Below, piece by piece: positions 33,913 to 43,241 of a stretch of 64,000 bases of DNA. The translations under genes and the position numbers were made by a program. The notes below the pieces were generated by a model. The model was not told the origin of the DNA, ran no database searches, and was given only the letters and a program-made list of their open reading frames with translations. The stretch spans positions 186,001-250,000 of the forward strand of contig JAKOUW010000017.1 of the NCBI GenBank assembly GCA_029782365.1, in the 5' to 3' direction. How positions within the stretch are numbered: the stretch's first letter is position 1; each line of letters begins with the position of its first letter. This DNA comes from Chloroflexota bacterium. GTDB taxonomy: Bacteria; Chloroflexota; Anaerolineae; Anaerolineales; UBA4823.

Positions 33913-34614
33913 TCACGATCCAGCCTGAACAAGATGTGTCTGAAAGAAAGCCAGTGTACGCTGCCAGGCGTCAGCAGCGGCTTCGGGGTTGTAAGTGGCT
34001 GAGTTTTGGTCGTTAAAAAAGGAGTGGCGCGCCTGAGGGTAAATCTTGATATCGTTCGGGATGCCCTGCCTGTCAAGCGCATCTTTCAGGGCCAAGGCTG
34101 GCTTGGCAGTGAAATCCTTCTCCGGAAACGAGCCTACCACCGGGCATGAACGGGAGACCGCATCTTCGAAACCCTTGGGAGTGGTACCGTAAAAAGGCGC
34201 GATAACGTGCAAGCGTGGATCGCTGAATGCCCAGGTAATGGCAAAGCCTCCACCCATGCAAAAGCCGATTGCCCCCAGGCGGCTGGGATCGACACCAGGC
34301 TGTTGGCCGAAGAAAGTCAGGGCAGCTTTCAGCTCTTGGATGCCCGAATGATCCATCAGCCCGCGCAGGTTGGCTGACATGAAACGGAACATACACACCA
34401 CTTTGTTGCGCCCGCTGAACATATCCACTGCCAGAGCGGCATATCCTTGGGCTGCAAAGCGCCGGGCGATGTCGCGGATATTGTTGTTTAGACCATAAAC
34501 TTCATGAATGACGATCACGCCTGGGAATGGCCCTGTGCCTTGCGGTTGGGCGAGGTAAGCCGGGCGCATCTCTGTGCCAAATTGGAAGGTCACATCACTA
34601 GTCAGCGGGTCCAT
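33913..34614 (-). CDS. dienelactone hydrolase family protein
   Basis: 233 residues. Alpha/beta hydrolase of the dienelactone type: E37 in IHEVYG, nucleophile C119 in IGFCMGGGF, Asp in PEKDFT and His in ARHSFFND. AAGGAG stands six bases before the ATG. The Cys nucleophile separates it from ordinary Ser esterases. It ends just before the promoter of the ECF operon and is probably an independent gene; its natural substrate is unknown. Confidence 0.85.
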   Translation of the reverse strand: MDPLTSDVTFQFGTEMRPAYLAQPQGTGPFPGVIVIHEVYGLNNNIRDIARRFAAQGYAALAVDMFSGRNKVVCMFRFMSANLRGLMDHSGIQELKAALTFFGQQPGVDPSRLGAIGFCMGGGFAITWAFSDPRLHVIAPFYGTTPKGFEDAVSRSCPVVGSFPEKDFTAKPALALKDALDRQGIPNDIKIYPQARHSFFNDQNSATYNPEAAADAWQRTLAFFQTHLVQAGS

Positions 34615-34859
34615 ATTTCACTCCTTGGGACGATAAGCGGTGAGACATTCTTCTATCTTATCAAAAAAGTACCCAAAACCTAATCACAAGGATGGTATAC
34701 TAACCTCAGTTTAATTTTTGAGCAGGTCCAAGACTCTTTTCAGCGGTTGGACCGGCACGTAAATCCTTAAAAATAAATTTATTGAAAGCAGCATAATTTC
34801 CAGTGGGAAAGAACCTGTCCATAAAGTCGAAAGGTCGCGTAGGTTTGTAATAAAGTTCT

Positions 34860-36977
34860 ATGATTCAGCCCAGCACAGCCAACGCCAAAATACTGGTTGT
34901 CGAGGATGAAGGGATTGTCGCCTTGGATATCAGCAATCACCTGGAGGGTATGGGTTACGTGGTGTTGGGCACGGCGGCGACAGGCGAGGATGCGATCCGG
35001 AAAGCCGAACAACTAAAACCAGACCTGGTCTTAATGGATATTAAGCTGAGGGGCAAGATGGACGGCATCCAGGCAGCAGATATGATTCGGGTGCACAGTA
35101 AAATCCCGATCATTTTCTTGACTGCATACGCCGATAAGCCCACTTTGCAGCGCGCCAAGATTTCCGAACCGTATGGGTATGTGTTAAAACCTTTCGAGGA
35201 CCGTGAATTGCTGGTGGCGATCGAAATGGCGCTCTACAAAAACACCATGGAGCGCCGTCTGCGCGAATCCGAAAACCGCCTGCGCAGCATTTTCAACGCG
35301 GTGTTGGATGGCGTGTTTGTGCTGGATAAACTCGGCAATATCTTAGACGTTAATCCTGCTGGCTGCTCCATGTTTGGTTATACTCGCCCGGAGCTGCTGG
35401 AAAATAACTGGGAAACCCTGGTCAGCGCTGAAGATTTAGAGAAGTTCAAAAATTCGAAGATGATGGTCAACGGTTTGCTGAGCGGCACCAATGAATTCCG
35501 GGTTGTGCACCGCTCTGGCGCCATATTATGGGTGGAAATGAACTCGGCTGTCCTGGAAGGCAGTGAGGATATTCACATGGTTGGTGTGATGCGCGATATC
35601 ACCAGCCGCAAGCGAGCCGAGGAACAACTCCTGCACGATGCATTTCATGATGCGTTGACTGGTTTACCCAACCGGTCGCTGTTCATCGACCGCTTAGAGC
35701 GCGCCATCCAACGCGGGCGGCGCTACGAGAACGCCGCCTACGCCGTTCTGCTGCTTGATCTGGACCGCTTTAAGGTCATCAACGACAGCCTGGGCCATCA
35801 AGCCGGCGACCAACTGCTGAAGCAGGTAGCGGAGCGGCTGACCTCGCTGCTGCGCGCTTCTGACACCCTGGCTCGCTTTGGCGGCGATGAATTTGCGATT
35901 TTATTGGAAGAATTTTCCACCTCGGAAGAAGCGATAAAAGTCGCCGAGCGCATCCAAGAAGACTTGAAACGTCCATTCTTGCTAACTGAGCAAACGATCG
36001 TCAATTCGACCAGCATCGGCATCGTGGTCGGCGGCCGGGATTATGAACGCTCACAGGATGTTCTGCGCGATGCGGATATTGCCATGTACAAAGCGAAAGC
36101 CGCCGGAAAGGCACAGCATGTCTTATTTCGCACCGATTTCCGCGAGCGCGCCATCACCCTGCTGGAGTTGGAAGGCGATCTGCGCCTGGCCCAGGCGCGC
36201 GGCGAACTGCATGTCTTTTACCAACCCATCTTCAACCTGATAGATGGCAAAATTGCCGGCTTCGAGGCTTTGCTGCGTTGGTTCCACCCGCAGCGAGGCT
36301 TAATTCCGCCTTCCGATTTTATCCCCCTGGCTGAAGAAACCGGCCTCATCCACACCATCGGCACTTTTGTGCTGCGCGAAGCCTGCAAGCAGTTGGTGGA
36401 ATGGCAGGCCAAATTTCCCCTATTGGCTGGATTGAGCGTCAGCGTCAACCTGTCTGGCAAGCAGCTAAACCAACCGGATCTGCCGGAGCAGGTCAGCCAG
36501 GTTTTACAGGAAACGGGTATGGATGCGCACAATCTAAAACTGGAATTGACCGAAAACCAGTTGATCGACAACTCCCCCAGTGCGCTGGCGGCCCTGGAAA
36601 AGCTGCGCCAGCTAGGCCTCCAGCTATTGGTGGATGACTTTGGGGTGGGATATTCCTCCTTGAGCTACGTCCAGCAGTTCCCGATTGACACGATCAAGAT
36701 CGACCGCATCTTCGTCAACCGCTTGCAAGACGGCGAAGCCCGGCGTGCAGAGATCGTGCAAACGATCATCCAGTTGGCCCACGAACTGCAGCTTGGCACC
36801 ATTGCTGAAGGTATCGAGACCCCACAGCAGTTGCTGCAGTTGAAAGCGCTTTCCTGTGAGTACGGCCAGGGTTGGTTATTCTCTAAGGCCCAGGGCAAAG
36901 AAGCTATCGAGCGCATTTTGCAGGCCAGCATTCCCTTCAACCGGCCAGATTTAGCTGGCATGGCGGTCGCCGCCTGA
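34860..36977 (+). CDS. response regulator with PAS, GGDEF and EAL domains
   Basis: 705 residues. REC domain (8-125) with phosphoacceptor D60 (LVLMDIKL) and the usual Thr and Lys (FLTAYAD, VLKPFED); PAS domain (about 140-255); GGDEF domain with intact FGGDEF (near 340); EAL domain with intact FEALLRW (near 468), DDFGVGYSS and KIDRIFV. It could make and break cyclic di-GMP under control of phosphorylation and a PAS ligand. The cognate kinase is not adjacent. No clear ribosome site precedes the ATG. Confidence 0.92.
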   Translation: MIQPSTANAKILVVEDEGIVALDISNHLEGMGYVVLGTAATGEDAIRKAEQLKPDLVLMDIKLRGKMDGIQAADMIRVHSKIPIIFLTAYADKPTLQRAKISEPYGYVLKPFEDRELLVAIEMALYKNTMERRLRESENRLRSIFNAVLDGVFVLDKLGNILDVNPAGCSMFGYTRPELLENNWETLVSAEDLEKFKNSKMMVNGLLSGTNEFRVVHRSGAILWVEMNSAVLEGSEDIHMVGVMRDITSRKRAEEQLLHDAFHDALTGLPNRSLFIDRLERAIQRGRRYENAAYAVLLLDLDRFKVINDSLGHQAGDQLLKQVAERLTSLLRASDTLARFGGDEFAILLEEFSTSEEAIKVAERIQEDLKRPFLLTEQTIVNSTSIGIVVGGRDYERSQDVLRDADIAMYKAKAAGKAQHVLFRTDFRERAITLLELEGDLRLAQARGELHVFYQPIFNLIDGKIAGFEALLRWFHPQRGLIPPSDFIPLAEETGLIHTIGTFVLREACKQLVEWQAKFPLLAGLSVSVNLSGKQLNQPDLPEQVSQVLQETGMDAHNLKLELTENQLIDNSPSALAALEKLRQLGLQLLVDDFGVGYSSLSYVQQFPIDTIKIDRIFVNRLQDGEARRAEIVQTIIQLAHELQLGTIAEGIETPQQLLQLKALSCEYGQGWLFSKAQGKEAIERILQASIPFNRPDLAGMAVAA

Positions 36978-37374
36978 ACCCAATTCCGCTCCGGCGTGCA
37001 CGGCAGCCAGAGCATCATCCAAAAGCGCCAAAGTCGATTCCAACTCTCCTGTGGAAATTTCCCCCTGTCTGCCTGGCCATTCATTGTGCGCTGGGCCACA
37101 GCGTGGCCCCGGCTAGGAGGCAATCCACCTGACTGCAGGCAGAACAACCGGGGGCAGGCGGATAAAACGATGAATGAGATTGGACCTGGTGTTGGCGCGA
37201 CCAATCGATCCAGGCGGGAGTTTGAGCGGCAGGCGCCTGCCTCCCAGAATGGCGGCAGGCGCTCGCTGCATTTCGCCGCACCTGCCGGGGCGGCCAAAGC
37301 CTCTAGACGCGGACCGCTGACCACGATGCCCGGAGCGCGCGGGCTGGCACATGAGCTGCGCGCCCGGCAGACGG
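36978..37374. other. 397-bp gap, no gene recognised
   Basis: Lies between the convergent GGDEF-EAL and glycosyltransferase genes. It has a perfect 14-bp palindrome GGCAGGCGCCTGCC (37228-37241) and other GC-rich partial repeats. Open frames cross it on both strands but none has a ribosome site or a family pattern. It probably holds 3' ends and terminator hairpins. Confidence 0.4.
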
Positions 37375-38307
37375 TCAGTCTTGAGGGGCCTGACGCACAA
37401 TGTACAACGGGCGCCCTTTTACCTCATCGTAAATGCGCCCGATATACTCGCCGAGGATGCCCAGCGAAATAAGCTGGACACCGCCCAGGAAGAGCACGGC
37501 GATCAGCGTGGTGGCCTGGCCGGTCAGGGCATGCAGTGTGTTGGCCAGGCGCAGGATGATCACCAGCGGGATGGCGACAATGGACAGCCCGGCGGCGATA
37601 AAACCCAGGTAAGTGGCAAGCTGCAGTGGAAAATAGGAGAAACCGGTGATGGCATCGCCGGCGAACTTGAGCATTTTTTTCAATGGATACTTGGTTTCGC
37701 CAGCGAAGCGTGCGGCGCGTTTGTAAGTGACGCCGGTTTGACGGAAGCCCACCCACACCGACATGCCCCGCAAAAAACGGTGCCGCTCACGCATCTGTTT
37801 GATCACATCCACCACTTTACGGTCGAGCAAACGAAAATCACCAGTATCCTCAGGGATGCTCACGTCGGTGATGCGGTAAATCAACTTGTAAAACAGCTTG
37901 GCGGTGAACAATTTGAACCAGGTCTCGCCTTCGCGCTCGCTGCGCGTGGCATACACCACTTCGTAGCCCTCCCGCCAGCGGGCAATCAGGTCGAGAATCA
38001 CCTCCGGCGGATCCTGGAGATCGGCGTCGATGATGGTGACAGCCTGTCCGCGGGCATAATCCAGGCCGGCCGTTACAGCGATCTGATGGCCGAAATTGCG
38101 GGCGAAAATCACCGGCCGGACGCGCTGATCTTGGCGGGCCAGCTCCAAAATCCGCTCAGTGGAACGGTCACGCGAACCGTCATCCACCAGCACCAGCTCC
38201 CACGGTTCGCCAGTAGAATCCATCACCTGGCCAACGCGCCGGTACAGCTCTGGCAGGTTGTCATATTCATTGAAAATCGGAGCAATGATAGAAAAAATTG
38301 GGTTCAT
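37375..38307 (-). CDS. family 2 glycosyltransferase, polyprenyl-phosphate type
   Basis: 310 residues. GT-A domain with [34 protein letters not shown] (metal-binding DxD variant) and [10 protein letters not shown], followed by two C-terminal membrane helices. This is the DPM1/GtrB/ArnC arrangement that loads a sugar on a lipid carrier for envelope modification. The MazG-like gene is 13 bp upstream, so both are probably one transcript. Confidence 0.88.
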   Translation of the reverse strand: MNPIFSIIAPIFNEYDNLPELYRRVGQVMDSTGEPWELVLVDDGSRDRSTERILELARQDQRVRPVIFARNFGHQIAVTAGLDYARGQAVTIIDADLQDPPEVILDLIARWREGYEVVYATRSEREGETWFKLFTAKLFYKLIYRITDVSIPEDTGDFRLLDRKVVDVIKQMRERHRFLRGMSVWVGFRQTGVTYKRAARFAGETKYPLKKMLKFAGDAITGFSYFPLQLATYLGFIAAGLSIVAIPLVIILRLANTLHALTGQATTLIAVLFLGGVQLISLGILGEYIGRIYDEVKGRPLYIVRQAPQD

Positions 38308-38320
38308 CCCTTAGGCCCCT

Positions 38321-38659
38321 TCAACGGTTGTCACCGTCGCCGTGAATCTTGCCGCGCGCCAGCCGGTCAAAGAGTTTGTCGATATTGCCAGCGGCTACAT
38401 CCTCCAACCGCACATCCAGCTCGGTGCAGATCTGGGTCAGGTACCACAGCACATCGCCCAGCTCGGAGGCCAGCGCCTGGCGATCGCCTTCGCTGATCAC
38501 CCCGCCTTTGTCGCGGAAGATCTTCTTGATCTTTCCCGCAAATTCTCCTGCCTCATTGACCAGTCCCAGGGTGGGGTAAACAATTGAATGATCCATGCGA
38601 ATGTCATTCCAGGTTTTGCGCGACTGCTCCTGGTAGGTGTGAAAGTCTTTTATCTCCAA
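38321..38659 (-). CDS. MazG-like nucleotide pyrophosphohydrolase
   Basis: 112 residues from a TTG start at 38659, chosen because AGGAG lies 7 bases upstream; an upstream ATG gives a tail that does not resemble the family. The all-alpha MazG core shows EAGEFAGKIKKIF and later ELGDVLWYLTQ, the ExxE and ExxD magnesium ligands. It hydrolyses (d)NTPs or house-cleaning substrates. It diverges from the phzF-like gene. Confidence 0.8.
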   Translation of the reverse strand: MEIKDFHTYQEQSRKTWNDIRMDHSIVYPTLGLVNEAGEFAGKIKKIFRDKGGVISEGDRQALASELGDVLWYLTQICTELDVRLEDVAAGNIDKLFDRLARGKIHGDGDNR

Positions 38660-38741
38660 AGGGTATCTCCTGGTGGGTATCGCCCCGTATTGTAACACGG
38701 CGACGCCCTCTTGAGGTTCATATCCCCTCTCCAAAGCAGAG

Positions 38742-38747
38742 TATAAT
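38742..38747 (+). promoter_or_regulatory. -10 box giving a probably leaderless mRNA
   Basis: TATAAT ends 7 bases before the ATG of the PhzF-family gene at 38755, and no ribosome site stands before that ATG. Transcription would start at or next to the ATG. The -35 region is poor. Confidence 0.5.
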
Positions 38748-38754
38748 CCTGCCT

Positions 38755-39633
38755 ATGAATCGAAAAATCCCTTTTTATATCATGGATGTTTTTGCTGAAC
38801 AGCGCTATGCAGGCAATCCATTAGCCGTCTTTCGCCGTGCGGGGGTGCTGGCGAGCGAGGAGATGCTGAAGATCGCCCGCGAAATTCATTTTTCGGAGAC
38901 GACGTTCATCCTGTCCGACGAACCGAATCAAGGCGGCTATGATGTGCGCATCTTCACACCCGGCGAAGAAGTGCCATTCGCCGGCCACCCCACCCTGGGA
39001 ACCGCTCAGGTGATTTTGCAGCACATTCTGGGCAAGGCGCAGGGTGAAGTAACACTTAACTTGCAGGCCGGCCGTGTGCCGGTGACTTTCGGTTCAGACG
39101 GTTACGGCTGGATGCGCCAGGTTCCGCCAGTGTTCGGCGCGATTCACAGCCGGTCCGCCTTTGCCGCTATCTTGGGGTTGGAAGAAGAGGACCTGGTTGA
39201 AAATTTCCCGGTGCAAGAGGTTTCCACCGGCCTGCCGTTCTTCATTGTGCCTCTGCGCTCACTCTCGGCTTTGAAACAGGCACGCATCAACCACAACCTG
39301 TGCTTCGATTATATCGAGCACACGACCGCCAAAGGCATCCTGGTGTTTTGCGCGGGCGCCAGCGATCCACAGAATGATATCAGCGTGCGCGTGTTTGTCG
39401 ATTATTACGGTGTTCCCGAAGATCCTGCCACAGGCAGCGGCAACGGCTGCCTGGCGGCCTACCTTGTGCAGCATTGCTTTTTTCGCAGCGCTTCGATCAG
39501 GCTGCGTTCGGAGCAGGGCATCGAAATCGGCCGGCCTTCACTGCTGCTGTTGGATGCCAGCCAGGAAGGCCAGGAAACCGTAGTCAAGGTGGGCGGCAGG
39601 TCGATCGTGACTGCCCAGGGAGAGTGGCAGTGA
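38755..39633 (+). CDS. PhzF-family isomerase
   Basis: 292 residues, the typical two-lobed PhzF length. N-terminal MNRKIPFYIMDVFAEQRYAGNPLAVF with the GNPLAV motif; REIHFSETTFIL with the catalytic glutamate; DVRIFTPGEEVPFAGHPTLGTA; and later EDPATGSGNGCLAAYL. Family members are diaminopimelate-epimerase-fold isomerases of unknown physiological substrates. The next gene starts by overlapping its stop (GTGA). Confidence 0.88.
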   Translation: MNRKIPFYIMDVFAEQRYAGNPLAVFRRAGVLASEEMLKIAREIHFSETTFILSDEPNQGGYDVRIFTPGEEVPFAGHPTLGTAQVILQHILGKAQGEVTLNLQAGRVPVTFGSDGYGWMRQVPPVFGAIHSRSAFAAILGLEEEDLVENFPVQEVSTGLPFFIVPLRSLSALKQARINHNLCFDYIEHTTAKGILVFCAGASDPQNDISVRVFVDYYGVPEDPATGSGNGCLAAYLVQHCFFRSASIRLRSEQGIEIGRPSLLLLDASQEGQETVVKVGGRSIVTAQGEWQ

Positions 39634-40577
39634 GCATGGAGCAAGCCGAGGTGACTGCCTGGCTGCTGTCTGGCGACCCGGCGATCCGCTGGCAGACGAT
39701 GCGCGATTTGCTAGAACGGCCGGAAAGCGAATGGCAGGCCGAGCAGGAACGCACACAGAGCGAAGGCTGGGGAGCGCGCCTGCTGGAAAAGCAGGATCCC
39801 GATGGCCGGTGGGGCGGCGGCCTGTATTCCCCTAAGTGGATCTCGACAACCTACACCTTGTTGACTTTACGCGGCATAGGCATTCCACGTGCCTGCCCAC
39901 AGGCAAAGCGCGGCGCGGCTGTGCTCCTGGATGGTATGTTGGGAAAATTTTTGGACTCTGATTTCCGCCATAACCTGGCTCGCATGGACCGCTGTATCGT
40001 GGGAATGCTGCTGGAGCTGGGGGTATATTTTCAAGTGGATGACAGGCGGATCGAAGCGATCGCCCAAAACCTGCTCGACGAGCGCCTGCCGGACGGCGCC
40101 TGGAACTGCCGCAAAGGCCGGGATCGCTTTGTGCACCACAGCTCCTTTCACACCACGTTCAATGTATTGGAAGGTCTGCGCGATTATTTGGAACTGCAGA
40201 GCGGCCCTTTACGCCCGGCATTGTTGGAAGCCGAGCAGCAGGCATTAGAATTTATGCTGCAGCACCGCCTGTTCCGCTCGTCAACCACCGGTCAGGTTAT
40301 CCATCCCCGGTTTGCCACTTTCCGCTACCCGCACCGCTATTTTTATGATTACTTGCGCGGTCTGTGTTATTTTGCGCGCGCCAACGCGCCGCGCGACCCA
40401 CGCCTGCAGGATGCCATCGATTTACTGAAGAAACAGCGCCGGGAGGACGGATGCTGGCCGACCCATTCACGCATCTCTGGCCTGGTATTTTTCGACATGG
40501 AGAAAGGCAAAGGGCCGAGCCGTTGGAACACCCTGCGCGCACTGCGGGTACTGCGTTGGTGGAATCAATCAACCTGA
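39630..40577 (+). CDS. alpha/alpha-toroid protein, squalene-cyclase/prenyltransferase-like
   Basis: 315 residues from GTG at 39630, which has AGGGAG 7 bases upstream and overlaps the phzF stop; an ATG at 39636 is the other choice. Helical repeats carry QW-like turns (DPDGRWGGG, DGAWNC, DGCWPT) as in the terpenoid cyclase/protein prenyltransferase toroid. No DxDD or DCTAE cyclase motif is visible, so catalysis is doubtful. The function of such stand-alone proteins is unknown. Confidence 0.7.
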   Translation: MSMEQAEVTAWLLSGDPAIRWQTMRDLLERPESEWQAEQERTQSEGWGARLLEKQDPDGRWGGGLYSPKWISTTYTLLTLRGIGIPRACPQAKRGAAVLLDGMLGKFLDSDFRHNLARMDRCIVGMLLELGVYFQVDDRRIEAIAQNLLDERLPDGAWNCRKGRDRFVHHSSFHTTFNVLEGLRDYLELQSGPLRPALLEAEQQALEFMLQHRLFRSSTTGQVIHPRFATFRYPHRYFYDYLRGLCYFARANAPRDPRLQDAIDLLKKQRREDGCWPTHSRISGLVFFDMEKGKGPSRWNTLRALRVLRWWNQST

Positions 40578-40580
40578 GGC

Positions 40581-41279
40581 ATGAAATCGATGCGACGAAT
40601 TGTTTTCGCGGTGATCTTATTCATTGTAGCCGTGGCGGGTGGTTTCCTGGCATTTACCGCCATCCAGGCCACCCCTCAGTACAAATCGCTGGCAAACCCG
40701 GTTGCGCAGGCCACGCCGCGCATTTACCCTCAACCCGATGGGCTCACCCTGGGCGATAAGACCAGCGGTGTCAAGATCGAAGCGTATGAAGACTTCCAAT
40801 GCCCGGCCTGCAGAACGTATGCGCAGACGATTGAGCCAGAGGTGATTGACAAACTGGTGGCGACCGGCAAGGCGTATTACGTCTTCCGCAATTACCCCTT
40901 CCTGGATCTGCGTGTGCAGGGCGGCAAGGAATCGCACCAGGCGGCGAATGCCGCAATGTGCGCCGCTGACCAGAACCGGTTTTGGGAGTTCAAAGACCTG
41001 CTTTTCGCCAACCAGAAGACGGAAAACAGTGGTGGTTTCAGCGACGATCGCCTGGTCTCGCTGGCGCAAAGCGCAGGGTTGAATATGGACAAATTCCAGC
41101 CCTGCTTCGAGAAAAATGTATTTAAACCTCAGATCGAATCGGATTACCGCGTCGGCTTTTACGCCAGGATCGGCGGCACGCCTGCCATTTACGTCAACGA
41201 CAAAAACGTCAAGCCAGGCTTTGTGCCGACCTTTGAAGAAATTGCCGCGGCGGTGGTTGCTGCCGCCGTGCAAAAATAA
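40581..41279 (+). CDS. membrane-anchored DsbA-like thiol-disulfide protein
   Basis: 232 residues. An N-terminal membrane helix is followed by a thioredoxin-fold domain of the DsbA/Thioredoxin_4 type with active site C74-P-A-C77 (EDFQCPACRTY) and the cis-proline loop GGTPAIYV. It acts outside the membrane on disulfides of exported proteins. No DsbB/VKOR partner is adjacent. A GC-rich hairpin (CCAGGGG/CCCCTGG) follows the stop. Confidence 0.85.
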   Translation: MKSMRRIVFAVILFIVAVAGGFLAFTAIQATPQYKSLANPVAQATPRIYPQPDGLTLGDKTSGVKIEAYEDFQCPACRTYAQTIEPEVIDKLVATGKAYYVFRNYPFLDLRVQGGKESHQAANAAMCAADQNRFWEFKDLLFANQKTENSGGFSDDRLVSLAQSAGLNMDKFQPCFEKNVFKPQIESDYRVGFYARIGGTPAIYVNDKNVKPGFVPTFEEIAAAVVAAAVQK

Positions 41280-41337
41280 CCCCCCAGGGGAACTTTTCCC
41301 CCCTGGTGTGCGTTAATGGTTTAATGAGGTGCATGAA

Positions 41338-42162
41338 ATGCGTAAATTTTGGATTTTATTGGTATTTCTCTTCACTGCTTGCAGCGCGCCGACCAGCTCT
41401 CCAGTCACCACCCCCACTGCCATCCCAACCACGCCGCCTCCTGCAACGCCGGCGTCGACCGATCCAGTCGTTACGCCTGGATCCATCGCCCAACCTGGCG
41501 ATGATATAACCAACACCACACTGGGCGCAATGGCAGCCTCTGCTGCCCAAACGCTGAACGTGCCTGTCGACCAGGTGAAACTGCTCAGCCTGGAGCCGCA
41601 CGAGTGGCCGGATGGCTGTCTCGGGCTGGCAGTCGAAGGTGAAATATGCACACAGGCCATCGTTCCCGGTTTCCTGGCGACCTTCGACACTCCCAAGGGC
41701 AAAGTTTATTTCCACACCAATCAGGAGATGAGCTACTACCGCATGGCAAAAACCCCGCCTGTTACTTCCAGCGGCGCGGAAGATGTGTTGATCTGGAAGC
41801 GCAGCGGCGGAATTGCCGGCATCTGCGAGGAGCTGCATATCCGCTCAGACGGCAGTTATACGTTTGTCACCTGCACCGGCGCCGCCCTTTCGCAGGGAAG
41901 CCTGGCGGCGGCCGATTGGGCTTATGTGCAGAAGCAAATCCGCCGGTTCGCCACATTTGATTGGACTTACGAACTACCTGCCGGCGCGGCAGACATGTTC
42001 CAGGACAGCTATTCGCTCAGCGGGCATGGCACAGAAATCCCCCTGCCTGAAGAACAGGTGAAGTTGAACGATTGGTTGGGCCAATTGGCCATCCGTTTGA
42101 AAAACCAGCCGACCAGCCCGCAGGGTTCCAGGCCTCTTTGCAGCACAACCACAGGAGTCTGA
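41338..42162 (+). CDS. lipoprotein of unknown function
   Basis: 274 residues from ATG 41338, which has GAGG 8 bases before it. Signal with lipobox FTAC, then a Thr-Pro-rich linker (residues about 18-50) and a globular part with three widely spaced cysteines (EWPDGCLGL, EGEICTQA, IAGICEEL). The part from VPVDQVKLLSLEPHEWPDGCLG is reminiscent of short domains seen in other Chloroflexota lipoproteins, but I cannot name a family. Exported and lipid-anchored. Confidence 0.65.
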   Translation: MRKFWILLVFLFTACSAPTSSPVTTPTAIPTTPPPATPASTDPVVTPGSIAQPGDDITNTTLGAMAASAAQTLNVPVDQVKLLSLEPHEWPDGCLGLAVEGEICTQAIVPGFLATFDTPKGKVYFHTNQEMSYYRMAKTPPVTSSGAEDVLIWKRSGGIAGICEELHIRSDGSYTFVTCTGAALSQGSLAAADWAYVQKQIRRFATFDWTYELPAGAADMFQDSYSLSGHGTEIPLPEEQVKLNDWLGQLAIRLKNQPTSPQGSRPLCSTTTGV

Positions 42163-42163
42163 G

Positions 42164-42649
42164 TTGGCCAACGATCCGGCGGAAGTGACCGTACGCAAAT
42201 TGAACCCCCAGCAGGTGGAGACCTGGCGCTACAGCGGCCGGATTTTGGAAGATCAAAGCAATTACATCGTGCTGATTGCAAATTTCAACCGGCCTGACAC
42301 CCCATTCCACGGCATTTTACTGCGTGATGGCGATCCTTTTATCGAGACATATTACACCGACCGCTGGTATAACATCTTTGAAATGCACGATTGGGAAAGC
42401 GGCGAGGTGAAGGGCTGGTACTGCAATGTAACGCTCCCCGCCGAACGCCGCGGCAGGGAGCTGAGTTATGTTGACCTGGCGCTGGACTTGCTCGTGTACC
42501 CGGATGGGCGCCAAATAGTTTTGGATGAAGACGAGTTTTCAGCCCTGCACCTCTCACAGGAGGTGCAGGCCGGCGCGCTCCAGGCGTTGGCTGAATTGCA
42601 GGCGCTGTTCTACAAGAAATTTAATACGAAGCGCCCAGGCTCTTCATAA
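42164..42649 (+). CDS. DUF402-family protein
   Basis: 161 residues. DUF402 pattern: WYCNVTLPAERRG, VDLALDLLVYPDGRQIVLDEDEF, as in nucleoside di/triphosphate phosphatases of the Ntdp/FomD fold. The start is TTG at 42164 with AGGAG six bases before it and just after the upstream stop; no ATG fits. It probably hydrolyses nucleotides or a related phosphate ester using divalent metal. Confidence 0.8.
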   Translation: MANDPAEVTVRKLNPQQVETWRYSGRILEDQSNYIVLIANFNRPDTPFHGILLRDGDPFIETYYTDRWYNIFEMHDWESGEVKGWYCNVTLPAERRGRELSYVDLALDLLVYPDGRQIVLDEDEFSALHLSQEVQAGALQALAELQALFYKKFNTKRPGSS

Positions 42650-42797
42650 TCTGGTCGCCGTACGTCCAACCGACGTACCCGACAACAGCACAGCAGCAGC
42701 ACAGCACGACCAAGACGATCACCACGATCAAAATAATCCGGGATGTATTGCTCTTGGGCGGTTGGGGATTGAATGAATTTTGAGGATAGTCGGTCAT
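42621..42797 (-). CDS. small single-span membrane protein (58 aa)
   Basis: 58 residues starting MTDYPQNSFNPQPPKSN, then one membrane helix rich in V/I/L with four consecutive Cys (CCCC), and a short tail ending SLGASY. AAGGAG stands seven bases before the ATG. Its 3' end overlaps the end of the DUF402 gene on the other strand by 29 bp. The Tyr/Pro/Gln-rich N-terminus resembles that of the DUF4190 protein upstream, suggesting a small-membrane-protein pair. Function unknown. Confidence 0.7.
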   Translation of the reverse strand: MTDYPQNSFNPQPPKSNTSRIILIVVIVLVVLCCCCAVVGYVGWTYGDQIMKSLGASY

Positions 42798-42827
42798 TGC
42801 AGGTCTCCTTGAAAATGATGAACAGAA

Positions 42828-43181
42828 TTAGCTCAACAGCGCCGGGAGCAAGATGCTGCTGGACGAGCTGCTCGAGCTCCAGATCGCGCCAAAAACGCCC
42901 AAGAAAGTGAGCAGGAAGAAAATGATGCCGCAGCAAAGAACCAGCATGCCAATTCCGCCCAAGATGAGCCCGGCGGTCGCCATGCCGCCCCCGCCCACCT
43001 GGCCGTTGCTCTGCTTGATTTCATTGCGCGCCATGAATCCGGTGATCAAGGCGACGATGCTACCCAGGATCGGCACGAAAGTCAGGCCCAAAATACCCGA
43101 CACCAGGCTGACGATGGCCATGGTGCTGTTGGGCGGTGGTACATAAGGCTGCTGCGGGTAAGGAGAATTTTGATAGCTCAC
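42828..43181 (-). CDS. DUF4190-family membrane protein
   Basis: 117 residues from GTG 43181 (AAGGA nine bases upstream; a TTG six codons earlier would include that site). A Tyr-Pro-Gln-rich head is followed by two membrane helices in the DUF4190 pattern (AIVSLVSGILGLTFVPILGSIVALITG, then GGMATAGLILGGIGMLVLC) and a Ser-rich end. Function unknown; 30 bp upstream of the 58-residue protein in the same direction. Confidence 0.75.
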   Translation of the reverse strand: MSYQNSPYPQQPYVPPPNSTMAIVSLVSGILGLTFVPILGSIVALITGFMARNEIKQSNGQVGGGGMATAGLILGGIGMLVLCCGIIFFLLTFLGVFGAIWSSSSSSSSILLPALLS

Positions 43182-43241
43182 GGGTGCGGGTCCTTTCAAA
43201 AAACGGGATTAATTTCTTACATGTTTATTGTACACTACAAT

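Noticed and set aside
34780..34859. Cyclic di-GMP riboswitch before the GGDEF-EAL gene
   Set aside because: The GEMM core with its conserved tetraloop-receptor layout is not present; only a short GAAA occurs.
36996..37472. 158-codon plus-strand frame in the gap after the GGDEF-EAL gene
   Set aside because: No ribosome site, no family pattern, and it runs into the glycosyltransferase gene on the opposite strand.
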